From contig CAYNTS010000001.1 of assembly GCA_964400495.1 (NCBI GenBank), positions 8,912 to 72,911 of the forward strand: a stretch of DNA of 64,000 nucleotides. Reading direction: 5' to 3'. Positions within the stretch are counted from its first letter, which is position 1; the number at the start of each line of letters is the position of its first letter. The translations under genes were made by a program, and so were the position numbers. The notes under the pieces were generated by a model that was given only the letters and a program-made list of their open reading frames with translations, had not been told where the DNA came from and searched no databases. This document shows, piece after piece, positions 33,076 through 42,101 of this stretch. The stretch comes from CAYNTS01 sp964400495. Lineage in GTDB: Bacteria; Fidelibacterota; Marinisomatia; SCGC-AAA003-L08; D37C17.

Positions 33076-34424
33076 GATACACTCACTTTTGTTTTGATTA
33101 ATGATTTAGGAATTAAAGTTGGCCAATATGCAATAATTTCCTGTGCTTTAGGCCTCCCCCCTGCAAAACCTGTAATCCCTGGTGGACCAGATGTAATTAC
33201 AGGAGCAATTTCCTTTCCAAATCTATCAACCTTGCCTTTATCATCATCTTTAACACTTAAACGTAATACTACCTCATTTATTTGTTTTGGTAGTGGACTT
33301 ATTTCACCGTGACACGAAGAAATACCTAAGAACTCTGTACTGGTCTTTTGGTAGATGAAACCAGCTTTTTCAAGTCGTTTCCAAATAATGTCAGCTGTAA
33401 GTTTGGCTTTCTCATACGCATCTGGTCCTGAAATAGTAAGTTGACCAGTTGCTTTATATCCAGCAAAATAGCTTATGGATACTTTATATGTATCTGTTGC
33501 TTCAAACCCAAAAACATCTGTTATTTCTACCCTGTTATTGTTTCGTTCATTTAAAGTGAAGCTTGTAAAATCAACACACACATCTGGTGAAATATATTGC
33601 TTGGGATTTCCCATTTCGTATAAAATTTGCTCTGCTACAGTTTCTCTATTGATTAATCCACCTGTATTTTTGTGCTTTGTTATGGCAAAAAAACCATTTT
33701 CATGCATTTCAATTATAGGATACCCAACATTATATAAATCTGGAACATCCTTCCATTTTGTGTAATTTCCACCTGTACATTGAGCTCCACATTCTGTTAT
33801 ATGACCAGCAAGCGTGCCAGATGCAATTAAATTAAAATCATCTTTTTTCCAGTTAAATTCATAAATAGCTGGACCTAAGGCAAGTCCAGGATCTGAGACA
33901 CGACCTGCCAGCACAATTTGAGCACCTTTGTTCAATGCTTCTGCAATTGAAAAACTGTCTATATACACATTTGAGGAATACATTTTATCTTTAATCTCAT
34001 CAAATGATGCGCCTGTATCCATGTTTTTAAAATCAACATTATGGTTGTTCCTAAATGTGTCCATTTCATTGAAGATATTATCACCTTCAATAATTCCAAT
34101 TTTGAGATCATAGCCCAGTTCACAAGCAACTTCATTTATCGCTTTTTGGCATGCTTGCGGATTAACACCACCTGCATTTGTAATAATTTTTATGTCCTTT
34201 TCTATTATTTCAGACAAGATTCTTCGTACTAAATCAACAAAATCTCTAGCATAGCCCGCATCTGGCCTTTTAAGTTTTTGTCTTTGCATTATTGACAAAG
34301 TAACTTCTGCCAAATAATCTAATGTTAAATAATCTATTCCACCTTCTTTAACTAGGTTTACAGGAGCATCAATTGAATCCCCCCAAAATCCTTGTCCATT
34401 TGCAATTTTAATAATTTTACTCAT
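33072..34424 (-). CDS. AtuA family protein (DUF1446), acyclic terpene/leucine catabolism type
   Basis: 450 residues. Family motifs: I-A-N-G-Q-G-F-W-G-D-S at about 6-16, Y-L-T-L-D-Y-L-A-E-V-T at about 32-42, N-A-G-G-V-N-P at about 83-89, A-G-R-V-S-D-P at about 171-177, and G-H-I-T-E-C-G-A-Q-C-T-G-G-N-Y at about 206-220. The family is tied to acyclic terpene (Atu) and branched-acyl-CoA breakdown, but its reaction is unknown. It overlaps the carboxyltransferase (4 bp) and its own C-terminal partner (4 bp), so the cluster is one operon. Confidence 0.85.
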   Translation of the reverse strand: MSKIIKIANGQGFWGDSIDAPVNLVKEGGIDYLTLDYLAEVTLSIMQRQKLKRPDAGYARDFVDLVRRILSEIIEKDIKIITNAGGVNPQACQKAINEVACELGYDLKIGIIEGDNIFNEMDTFRNNHNVDFKNMDTGASFDEIKDKMYSSNVYIDSFSIAEALNKGAQIVLAGRVSDPGLALGPAIYEFNWKKDDFNLIASGTLAGHITECGAQCTGGNYTKWKDVPDLYNVGYPIIEMHENGFFAITKHKNTGGLINRETVAEQILYEMGNPKQYISPDVCVDFTSFTLNERNNNRVEITDVFGFEATDTYKVSISYFAGYKATGQLTISGPDAYEKAKLTADIIWKRLEKAGFIYQKTSTEFLGISSCHGEISPLPKQINEVVLRLSVKDDDKGKVDRFGKEIAPVITSGPPGITGFAGGRPKAQEIIAYWPTLIPKSLIKTKVSVS

Positions 34425-36067
34425 ACTTGAAGTACTCCAAATTTAGGTTCTGGCATTTTGGTTTGATGATTAATTATGTTTAATGAGCGAATTAAAACAT
34501 CTCTAGTTTCAGTTGGTAAAATAATTTCATCAACCCAGAGTCGAGCTGCCGCATAGCGTGGGTCAGTTTGTTTATCATATTGATCTTTAATTTTTTGAAA
34601 TAATTCATCTTTTGTTTTTTGATCTACATCACCCATTTTAGCCAATTTTATTTGTGCTAAAGTCTTTGCAGCTTGTTCACCACCCATTACTGCAATAGAT
34701 GCAGAAGGCCAAGCAAACATGAACCGTGGACTATACGCTCTACCAGATAAAGCATAATTCCCCGCTCCATAACTACCACCAATTACCAAAGTTATTTTAG
34801 GAACTATTGAATTTGCAACAGCATTAACTAATTTAGCACCATCTTTAGCTATTCCTCCCCATTCTGCAGTTTTGCCAACCATAAACCCATTAACATCATG
34901 TATGAATAATATTGGCACTTTATTTTGATTGCAATTCATTACAAAGCGTGCAGCTTTATCAGCAGAATCAGAATAAATAACACCACCCATTTGCATTTCA
35001 CCTGTTTCAGTCCGTGCTATTTTACGTTGGTTTGCAATAACGCCAATATTTATACCACCAATTCGTGCATTACCACATATTAAAGTTTGACCATAGGTAG
35101 CTTTGTATTCAACAAATTCACTTCTATCAACAATTCGAGATATTATTTCTTTAACATCATATTGGCCAGCTTCGTGAGGGTTAAAAACTCCTACTAATTC
35201 ATCTTGATTGAATTCTGGTTCTTCTACTTCGTGTGTTTTAAATGCACGAATTTCAGAAATATTTATATGTACTAAAATATCTTTAATTTTATCTAAAGCT
35301 GAAATATCATCTTTTTCATGAAAGTCAGTTATTCCACTTATAGCACTATGAGTTTTAGCACCACCCAAAGTTTCAATATCAATATCTTGCCCAATTGCTG
35401 CCTTAACAAGAGCTGGGCCTGCTAAAAACATACTTGCACCTTCAACAATAATATATTTATCACACATAACAGGTAAATATGCACCTCCAGCTACACATGG
35501 TCCCATTACACATGCAATTTGGGTAATTCCTTGGGCGGAAAGTCGTGCATTATTGTAAAATATGCGACCAAAATGTGCTTCATCAGGAAACACTTGATCC
35601 TGTAATGGTAAGAATACACCTGCTGAATCTACTAGATAAATAATAGGCAAATTGTTTTCAAGAGCAATTTGCTGTGCTCTAATTGTTTTTTTTAGTGTTA
35701 TTTCAAAGTATGCTCCAGCTTTTACAGTTGCATCATTTGCAACAATCACACACTCTTGATTTGAAATTGTACCCACGCCAATCAATGTACCAGAAGACGC
35801 TGGGCTTCCAAACTCTTCATACATTTCATAAGCAGCGAATAGACCCAATTCAAAAAATGTTGAGTTTGGGTCAATAAGATGATTAATCCTTTCTCTAGCT
35901 GTTAGTCTGCCTTTGTTATGTTGCTTTTCAATTGCAATAGTCCCACCACCTAATTTAATTCTATCTCTATTTTCATTAAATTCTGCAATAAGAGAACTGA
36001 AATTTTCACAATTTGAAGCATATTTTTCACTTCGCCAATCCTTTGCTGGTGTACCAATTTTATTCAT
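34421..36067 (-). CDS. Acyl-CoA carboxylase carboxyltransferase (beta) subunit, MCC/GCC type
   Basis: 548 residues, the full two-half carboxyltransferase. It has G-R-L-T-A-R-E-R-I at about 53-61, F-L-A-G-P-A-L-V-K-A-A-I-G at about 213-225, and a second half with G-G-S-Y-G-A-G-N-Y-A-L-S-G-R-A-Y at about 437-452. Length and motifs fit the beta subunit of methylcrotonyl- or geranyl-CoA carboxylase rather than AccD. The matching biotin carboxylase/BCCP subunit is not in the window. It overlaps accA by 8 bp and AtuA by 4 bp. Confidence 0.85.
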   Translation of the reverse strand: MNKIGTPAKDWRSEKYASNCENFSSLIAEFNENRDRIKLGGGTIAIEKQHNKGRLTARERINHLIDPNSTFFELGLFAAYEMYEEFGSPASSGTLIGVGTISNQECVIVANDATVKAGAYFEITLKKTIRAQQIALENNLPIIYLVDSAGVFLPLQDQVFPDEAHFGRIFYNNARLSAQGITQIACVMGPCVAGGAYLPVMCDKYIIVEGASMFLAGPALVKAAIGQDIDIETLGGAKTHSAISGITDFHEKDDISALDKIKDILVHINISEIRAFKTHEVEEPEFNQDELVGVFNPHEAGQYDVKEIISRIVDRSEFVEYKATYGQTLICGNARIGGINIGVIANQRKIARTETGEMQMGGVIYSDSADKAARFVMNCNQNKVPILFIHDVNGFMVGKTAEWGGIAKDGAKLVNAVANSIVPKITLVIGGSYGAGNYALSGRAYSPRFMFAWPSASIAVMGGEQAAKTLAQIKLAKMGDVDQKTKDELFQKIKDQYDKQTDPRYAAARLWVDEIILPTETRDVLIRSLNIINHQTKMPEPKFGVLQV

Positions 36068-37028
36068 TTTCTAATATTTCCCAACGTCCAATTTTTTCAA
36101 ACTTTTTCATTCGTTCAGCTAACAATCTTTCAGAATTCAATGTTTTCAAATATTGATATTCTTTTAAAATATATTCTTTTACTGATTTAGCGGTATTCTC
36201 ATAATCAATATGAGCACCACCATTAGGTTCAGGGATTATTGTATCAGCTATCTCTAGTTCTAGCAAGTCTTGCGCAGTAACTTTCATTGAATTTGCTGCT
36301 TCTTCTGCTCTTCCAGAATCTCTAAATAAAATAGATGCACAGCCTTCAGGTGAAATTACCGAATACCATGTATTTTCTAAACACAAAATTCTATCACAAA
36401 CACCAATCCCTAATGCTCCGCCAGAAGCACCTTCTCCAACAACAACTGCAATTAAAGGAACATTTAAAACTGACATCTCAAATAAATTTTTTGCAATGGC
36501 TTCTGCTTGACCTCTTTCTTCGGCACCAAGCCCTGGGTAAGCACCGATTGTATCAATTAAAGTTATAATTGGGATATTAAATTTTTCGGCTAATTTCATC
36601 AATCGTAGTGCTTTACGATATCCCTCGGGGCGAGGCATTCCAAAATTACGATTTAATTTGTCTTTAGTGCCTCTACCCTTTTCTTGACCTATAATCATAA
36701 ATCGTTGAGTATCTATTTTTCCAATTCCTGCAATTATTGCAGGATCATCAGCAAAATATCGATCACCATGCAGTTCCATCCAATCTGAAACCATATATTT
36801 AATAAATTCTTTTGTATGTGGTCTTTTTGGATGACGGGCTAATTGCACACGTTGCCACCGTGATAAATTTGAATATAACTCTTCGCCTTTGGTTTTAAGT
36901 TCTTTTTCTAACTGCTGAATACCATTTGTTACGTCAATACCTGTCTGGATTGAAGTAGTTTTAAGATTGTCAATCTTTTGTTCAATTTCTAGTAGCGGTG
37001 CTTCAAAATCTAAAATGTATTTTGACAT
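36060..37028 (-). CDS. accA: Acetyl-CoA carboxylase carboxyltransferase subunit alpha
   Basis: 322 residues, normal AccA length. It begins with the long N-terminal helix (L-D-F-E-A-P-L-L-E-I-E-Q-K-I), then R-H-P-K-R-P-H at about 86-92, D-R-Y-F-A-D-D-P-A-I at about 114-123, and G-E-G-A-S-G-G-A-L-G-I-G at about 203-214. It makes malonyl-CoA with AccD, AccB and AccC, none of which lie in the window. It starts 1 bp inside the glycosyltransferase fusion stop (TAATG) and overlaps the branched carboxyltransferase. Confidence 0.92.
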   Translation of the reverse strand: MSKYILDFEAPLLEIEQKIDNLKTTSIQTGIDVTNGIQQLEKELKTKGEELYSNLSRWQRVQLARHPKRPHTKEFIKYMVSDWMELHGDRYFADDPAIIAGIGKIDTQRFMIIGQEKGRGTKDKLNRNFGMPRPEGYRKALRLMKLAEKFNIPIITLIDTIGAYPGLGAEERGQAEAIAKNLFEMSVLNVPLIAVVVGEGASGGALGIGVCDRILCLENTWYSVISPEGCASILFRDSGRAEEAANSMKVTAQDLLELEIADTIIPEPNGGAHIDYENTAKSVKEYILKEYQYLKTLNSERLLAERMKKFEKIGRWEILENE

Positions 37029-39076
37029 TATATCCTTAAAATAGATTTAAATAAAATTTCAATATCAAACATAAAAGACTGATTTTGCATATAGTATTGG
37101 TCAAACACCTCATATTCTTCAATATAACTTTCTGCTTCTTTTATTTGTACCAATCCAGTAATTCCAGGTTTAATTAAAATTTTGGGATATTGATGACTAG
37201 TTTCTATTATCTTGCTTCCAACGAAGGATAAATCACCTTTCAATATTGAAAATAAATATGGTAACTTTTGTATTATTTTATATTTTGATTTAACTTGAGT
37301 TATATGAGTTACAGAATTATCAATCGACCATATCTCAACTTTATTGGTCCCTTTAACAAGTATAAACAACGCTAATAACGGAAATGAAACTAATAAGAAC
37401 AGACCTGAAAGTATAAAATCAAAATATCGTTTAGCTTTAATATGGAATGAATCAAGTATAGGAATTTCCATATCTAATAAAGGGATACCTGAAATATTTT
37501 CAATTAACCCTTTTCCAATTAACATATTTTTACCGTTTGGGACTATTTTTAAGTTAATATTATTTACTGATATACTTTCTAACAGTTTAATTATTTTTTC
37601 AAAAGTTAAGATTTTTTCTGGAATTATAATTTCATTAATTTGATGATGATCAATTATTCCATTCAATTCACTTAATCGACCTAACCCCTCTATTTTATCT
37701 GTCCTAATCCATTTATCAGCCACATAACCAATTAATTGGAAACCATTGTCGGGTGTTTTCATTAAAGCTTGTCCAATCCTAATTGCTTCGGAATTTGCAC
37801 CAATTATAATTGCTTTGCGAGTAAATAATATATTTTTAAATATTGAAAACAAATTAAATTTTGAAACGTAATGAAATAAAATTCTCCAAATGGCTGTTGA
37901 AAAGAAAATACCAATTGAGGAAATAACGAGTACACCTCTAGAATAAGCAAAAAATGATAACAAATATGTTGAGGTTGCGGAAATTAAAAACATTATCAAT
38001 GTAGAAACTACACTTCTGGCATACGATAGATGGTTTTTTAAGTATAATTTTGTTACCCTAGTTGCTATCAGCCATGATATTACAATATTAACCAATAAAT
38101 ATAAATGGTTAAATATTAGTTCAATACTACTGGATTTATCATAAACTGCATACAACCAACCCAACAGGGATACAGAAAATATCAGAGTGATTATTAGTAA
38201 ATCAAATGTAAATGAAAGCAAACTATCTTTTCTTTGAGTTAAAAATCGTTTCCAATTTCGAAAAATAGTTACAATTGGAAGAAGCAAATCAATTATTCTC
38301 CAAAAAAGGAACTCTTTTTTATGTTTAGAATAAAATTTACGCATTGATTGCATAAAAATTCTATCCACATCAAATGGTGCATGATGATGTGATTCTCCCT
38401 TGTAATGAATTATACTTGTTGAGGGAATATATTTAATTTTAAAATCTTTTGATTTAGCTCTATAGCAAAAATCAGTATCTTCAAAATATAGAAAAAATCT
38501 TTCATCAAACCCGCCCAAGTCATTGAACAACTGTCTTTTAAACATAATACAAGCACCATTTACCGCATCAACAATTTGCACTTCATCTTCAGACTGATAC
38601 GTATAATTATAGGCACCAATATATCTAGATTTTGGGAAAATTTTATATAATCCTATTAATTTGCAAAATGAGACCCAAAATGAAGGAAATTTACGACGTG
38701 ATGCCAATTGAAAGCTACCATCTGCATTTAGTACTTTGCATCCAACAATATCTGCATCTTCGTTCGATAAGAAAGTTGATAACACACCAATAGTATTTTG
38801 TTTTACTATTGTATCGGGATTCAAAAGACAAATATGTGTACCAGTTGCTTTTTTTACTGCCAGATTTACTGCTTTAGCATATCCTACATTTTTATTTAAA
38901 CTAACAAGCTGAACAAAAGGAAATTTATTTTCAATTATTTTTGACGAATTGTCAAAAGAGTTATTGTCAACTACAATAACCTCATATCTTTTAATATCAG
39001 GAGATTGCATAAGACTGTTCAAGCATTGCTTTAAGTAGTCTTTGACGTTATAGCTAACAATAATAATTGAAATCAT
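37028..39076 (-). CDS. GT2 glycosyltransferase fused to a sugar-phosphotransferase-like (WbaP/EpsE-type) region
   Basis: 682 residues. Residues 1-250 are a GT2 domain with V-D-N-N-S at 36-40, N-P-D at 86-88 and F-L-Y-F-E-D-T-D-F at 195-203, like rhamnosyltransferases. About five membrane helices follow (285-400), then a nucleotide-binding-like domain (421-510, I-I-I-G-A-N-S-E-A). The end resembles a polyprenyl-phosphate sugar-1-phosphate transferase: K-R-Y-F-D at 549-553, I-L-K-G-D-L-S-F-V-G at 611-620, P-G-I-T-G-L at 637-642. The stretch between, which normally holds F-R-T-M and the catalytic Asp-Glu pair, is about 30 residues short and neither motif is visible. Only the GT2 part may be active. 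Confidence 0.75.
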   Translation of the reverse strand: MISIIIVSYNVKDYLKQCLNSLMQSPDIKRYEVIVVDNNSFDNSSKIIENKFPFVQLVSLNKNVGYAKAVNLAVKKATGTHICLLNPDTIVKQNTIGVLSTFLSNEDADIVGCKVLNADGSFQLASRRKFPSFWVSFCKLIGLYKIFPKSRYIGAYNYTYQSEDEVQIVDAVNGACIMFKRQLFNDLGGFDERFFLYFEDTDFCYRAKSKDFKIKYIPSTSIIHYKGESHHHAPFDVDRIFMQSMRKFYSKHKKEFLFWRIIDLLLPIVTIFRNWKRFLTQRKDSLLSFTFDLLIITLIFSVSLLGWLYAVYDKSSSIELIFNHLYLLVNIVISWLIATRVTKLYLKNHLSYARSVVSTLIMFLISATSTYLLSFFAYSRGVLVISSIGIFFSTAIWRILFHYVSKFNLFSIFKNILFTRKAIIIGANSEAIRIGQALMKTPDNGFQLIGYVADKWIRTDKIEGLGRLSELNGIIDHHQINEIIIPEKILTFEKIIKLLESISVNNINLKIVPNGKNMLIGKGLIENISGIPLLDMEIPILDSFHIKAKRYFDFILSGLFLLVSFPLLALFILVKGTNKVEIWSIDNSVTHITQVKSKYKIIQKLPYLFSILKGDLSFVGSKIIETSHQYPKILIKPGITGLVQIKEAESYIEEYEVFDQYYMQNQSFMFDIEILFKSILRI

Positions 39077-39786
39077 AGCAATCTAAACAACTTTTTAAGT
39101 TTTAATTTTGGTACCATCCAAATTGCTTCAAAAATAATTTTCCGTGACATTTTAGACTCACCAATTGTCCTATCAACAAAAATAACTGGAATTTCTTTAA
39201 TCTTAAATTTGTTTATCCATGCAAAAAAGTTTACTTCAATTTGGAATGAATATCCCTCAGAAACTATTTTTTTTAGTGGAATTGTATTAAGAACTTCTTT
39301 GTCGAAGCACTTAAATCCAGCGGTTGCATCATTTATTGGTAAACCTGTTATAATTCTTGCATAAACATTAGCCATATAACTAAGTATTAATCTACGAAGT
39401 GGCCAATTTACAACATTGATTCCTGAAACATATCTGCTCCCAATTACTAAATGATTTTCATTGGATGCTTCAATCATTCTTGGAATATCAGCTGGATTAT
39501 GTGACATATCTGCATCAATTTGAATGATTTTATCATAGCCATTTTCTAAAGCCCAATTGAACCCTTTTATGTAAGCAGTACCTAAACCAAGCTTTCCTTC
39601 ACGTTCAATAAGGTGTATGTTAGAATTTGTAGTTTGTAATTCCTTAACAATTCTTGCAGTACCATCGGGGGAATTATCATCAATTACCAAGATATGAATA
39701 TCCTCAACATATTGTAAGATAGCCGAAATTAACTCTCGAATATTTTTACTTTCATTATATGTTGGGGTGATTGCTAATATTTTCAT
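39073..39786 (-). CDS. Polyprenol-phosphate mannosyltransferase (DPM1-like GT2)
   Basis: 237 residues. P-T-Y-N-E-S at 8-13, V-I-D-D-N-S-P-D-G-T at about 34-43, and Q-I-D-A-D-M-S-H-N-P at about 89-98 with the DxD metal site. It ends with F-V-D-R-T-I-G-E-S-K-M-S at about 203-214, typical of dolichol-phosphate mannose synthases. It would make a polyprenyl-phospho-sugar donor on the inner membrane face. It overlaps both neighbours by 4 bp, so it belongs to the glycan operon. Confidence 0.88.
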   Translation of the reverse strand: MKILAITPTYNESKNIRELISAILQYVEDIHILVIDDNSPDGTARIVKELQTTNSNIHLIEREGKLGLGTAYIKGFNWALENGYDKIIQIDADMSHNPADIPRMIEASNENHLVIGSRYVSGINVVNWPLRRLILSYMANVYARIITGLPINDATAGFKCFDKEVLNTIPLKKIVSEGYSFQIEVNFFAWINKFKIKEIPVIFVDRTIGESKMSRKIIFEAIWMVPKLKLKKLFRLL

Positions 39787-40661
39787 GCTAAAACCATATT
39801 GTTTTTTATTTCTTTTAACATATATTCAGTTGATAAAATGGAAATTTCTAATTCATCTTCTATTAAGTTTGTGCATAAACCACTATGCTTTGGTCGTTTT
39901 GCAGTTTGCTTTAATAGTTCTGTTTTAATTGGTTTAATAAGATTTGAATTTAAATTAAAAACTTTAGCAATTAATTGAGCAAATTCATACCTGCTTAAAT
40001 TGTCTTCGCTACCAAAATGATAGATACCTTCTCTCTGTAGCAAAATACATTTCACAATTGCGTCTGTTAGGTATTTTGTAAGCGTGGGGTTGCTTATTTG
40101 ATCAGTTACAACATTAATTTGTTTTTCAGCATTTAACGATTTAAACACCCAAGAGAAAAAATTGTTAAATTTATCAATATCGCTACTATAAACTACATTT
40201 GGTCGAATAATTAAATATCTATGTTGACTGCCTCTTAGTATATTTTCAGATTCTAATTTTGTTTTTCCATAATAGCTAATTGGATTTGGTAAATCTTTTT
40301 CTTTGTAAGGACCTTTAGTACCATCAAACACATAATCTGAAGAAATTTGGATAATTCTAACATCCTTATTTGATGCCTTGATAAAATTCCAAACACCACC
40401 AACATTAACTTCGTGTGCTGTATTTTTATAAATTTCACAATTGTCAACATGCGTATATGCTGCACAATTAATAATCACATCAGGATTAAAATTATTTACA
40501 GTTTTTTCAACCTCATTGAAATTAGTAATATCTAATAATTGAATATTGCTTGATTGTACCGATTTAGATGTGGGTAAAGTTACAAAATATTGTGGTAAAA
40601 CTTTGCTAAGTTCATATCCTAATTGTCCATCTGCACCAGTGATTAAAACGCGGGTATTCAC
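39783..40661 (-). CDS. rmlD: dTDP-4-dehydrorhamnose reductase
   Basis: 292 residues, short-chain dehydrogenase fold. NADPH motif I-T-G-A-D-G-Q-L-G-Y at 7-16, N-C-A-A-Y-T-H-V-D at about 65-73, the catalytic Y-x-x-x-K in Y-Y-G-K-T-K at about 129-134, and F-D-G-T-K-G-P-Y at about 112-119. It makes the last step of dTDP-L-rhamnose. The other rml genes are not here. The start is GTG, directly after the purE stop. Confidence 0.85.
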   Translation of the reverse strand: MNTRVLITGADGQLGYELSKVLPQYFVTLPTSKSVQSSNIQLLDITNFNEVEKTVNNFNPDVIINCAAYTHVDNCEIYKNTAHEVNVGGVWNFIKASNKDVRIIQISSDYVFDGTKGPYKEKDLPNPISYYGKTKLESENILRGSQHRYLIIRPNVVYSSDIDKFNNFFSWVFKSLNAEKQINVVTDQISNPTLTKYLTDAIVKCILLQREGIYHFGSEDNLSRYEFAQLIAKVFNLNSNLIKPIKTELLKQTAKRPKHSGLCTNLIEDELEISILSTEYMLKEIKNNMVLA

Positions 40662-41120
40662 TTACAATTTAGCACCTATTTTCTTGAATTCATCTAATTT
40701 CTTAACTAATGTTGAATCATTTAATGACATGATTTCAGCAGATAAAATTGCTGCATTAATTGCACCAGCTTTACCCACAGCCATTGTTGCAACTGGAACT
40801 CCTTTTGGCATTTGAACAGTTGACATCAACGCATCTAACCCATCCTGGATACCTCCAGCCAAGGGTACACCAATCACAGGTAGTGTTGAATTTGACTTTA
40901 GAGCTCCTGCTAAATGTGCGGCCATTCCAGCTGCACCAACCAAAACTGAATACCCATTATCACGTGCTTCTTTTGCAAACTTTTCGACATCAGATGGATT
41001 TCTATGGGCTGACATTACATGCAATTCTACATCTATGTTAAAATAATCATAATATTTTTGAGCACTATTCATTGTCTCTCTATCAGTTTCGCTACCAATT
41101 ATAACTGCTACTTTACTCAT
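40662..41120 (-). CDS. purE: 5-(carboxyamino)imidazole ribonucleotide mutase
   Basis: 152 residues, bacterial class I PurE. I-I-G-S-E-T-D at 7-13 (the family usually has G-S-x-S-D, here Glu replaces the Ser), M-S-A-H-R-N-P at about 38-44 with the catalytic His, and A-G-M-A-A-H-L-A-G at about 64-72. It rearranges N5-CAIR to CAIR in purine synthesis. It lies just upstream of rmlD and downstream of a lipoprotein gene; the other pur gene in the window is purM at 24 kb. Confidence 0.93.
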   Translation of the reverse strand: MSKVAVIIGSETDRETMNSAQKYYDYFNIDVELHVMSAHRNPSDVEKFAKEARDNGYSVLVGAAGMAAHLAGALKSNSTLPVIGVPLAGGIQDGLDALMSTVQMPKGVPVATMAVGKAGAINAAILSAEIMSLNDSTLVKKLDEFKKIGAKL

Positions 41121-41129
41121 TTTTCACCT

Positions 41130-42101
41130 TTAATTTAACGCTGTTTTAACAATTATTTCTAATTGCCGTAATAATAGATATTTATCATGTCCAGGATAAT
41201 TAACAAATCCAGATATTAAAATTACTTCATTTGATTCATGTAATTCAAACATATAAACAAAGAAAGGTCCCCCACTTTCACTAGTTTTATGCTCGTATAA
41301 TCCCCTTAATATTCTAATTTTATTTCCATTAATTTCTTTAAACTCCGATGTTTTATACCACTCACCAATAACAATATCAGGAATTGTACCTTTAAATAAT
41401 GAATCTAAATTCACCCAACTCAGCTCTGGTGATTCAAACAAAATGTTTTTAGTTTTGTGAAATGTAATCCATCTGTACGGGTATCCTCTACCAATCCATA
41501 AGAATTCATCATCAAATTCATTTATAATGGTAAAATCTTCTTGTGTTTTAAGGTTGACTCCGAATTTATCATGAATATTTTCTGATAATTTAAGATTAAA
41601 TCCTTTTGAAAAAATATGTTCAGATAGATTGAAATCAATGGATTCATTTATTAAATTGAGGAGCCAGCTCTTATTGTTTTTAACTATATTACTAAAATGA
41701 ACTGCATCTAAGGCATGAATTACTAATATTTGTTGATTATTTGAGTACACATTATTCAGCGAAAACAGTTCAACCGAAGGATTGTTTTTGGGGAGAAATT
41801 TTTCACATAAATAATCTCCTGTAGAATCTTTAGGATTATCAATTCCTACGACCAAAACATTGTATTTACTCTGCACCTCATCTAATTCCCATGCATTTTT
41901 CCAAATAAGATTTATTTCAAACTCTTCTGTTGGTGTATGAATTGATTTTGAGAATACTCCCTCAATAATAGGTCGAATATATTCTCTATCTTCTGGAGAA
42001 CTAACAATAAAGAGATTATTAAAAATTCCACTCGCATCAGATTTTAAATTGCATCCAACGAAAAATAAAATGATTAAAATATATCTTATTTTATTTCGCA
42101 T
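41130..42101 (-). CDS. DUF4837-like lipoprotein
   Basis: 323 residues. A lipoprotein signal with a lipobox F-V-G-C ending at Cys17. The body has the pattern of the FCB-wide DUF4837 family: a strand like L-F-I-V-S-S-P-E-D, I-H-T-P-T-E-E-F-E-I at about 54-63, W-I-G-R-G-Y-P-Y-R-W at about 202-211, and a C-terminal G-P-F-F-V-Y-M-F-E segment. Function unknown; probably anchored in the outer or inner membrane. It overlaps the methyltransferase end by 16 bp. Confidence 0.65.
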   Translation of the reverse strand: MRNKIRYILIILFFVGCNLKSDASGIFNNLFIVSSPEDREYIRPIIEGVFSKSIHTPTEEFEINLIWKNAWELDEVQSKYNVLVVGIDNPKDSTGDYLCEKFLPKNNPSVELFSLNNVYSNNQQILVIHALDAVHFSNIVKNNKSWLLNLINESIDFNLSEHIFSKGFNLKLSENIHDKFGVNLKTQEDFTIINEFDDEFLWIGRGYPYRWITFHKTKNILFESPELSWVNLDSLFKGTIPDIVIGEWYKTSEFKEINGNKIRILRGLYEHKTSESGGPFFVYMFELHESNEVILISGFVNYPGHDKYLLLRQLEIIVKTALN

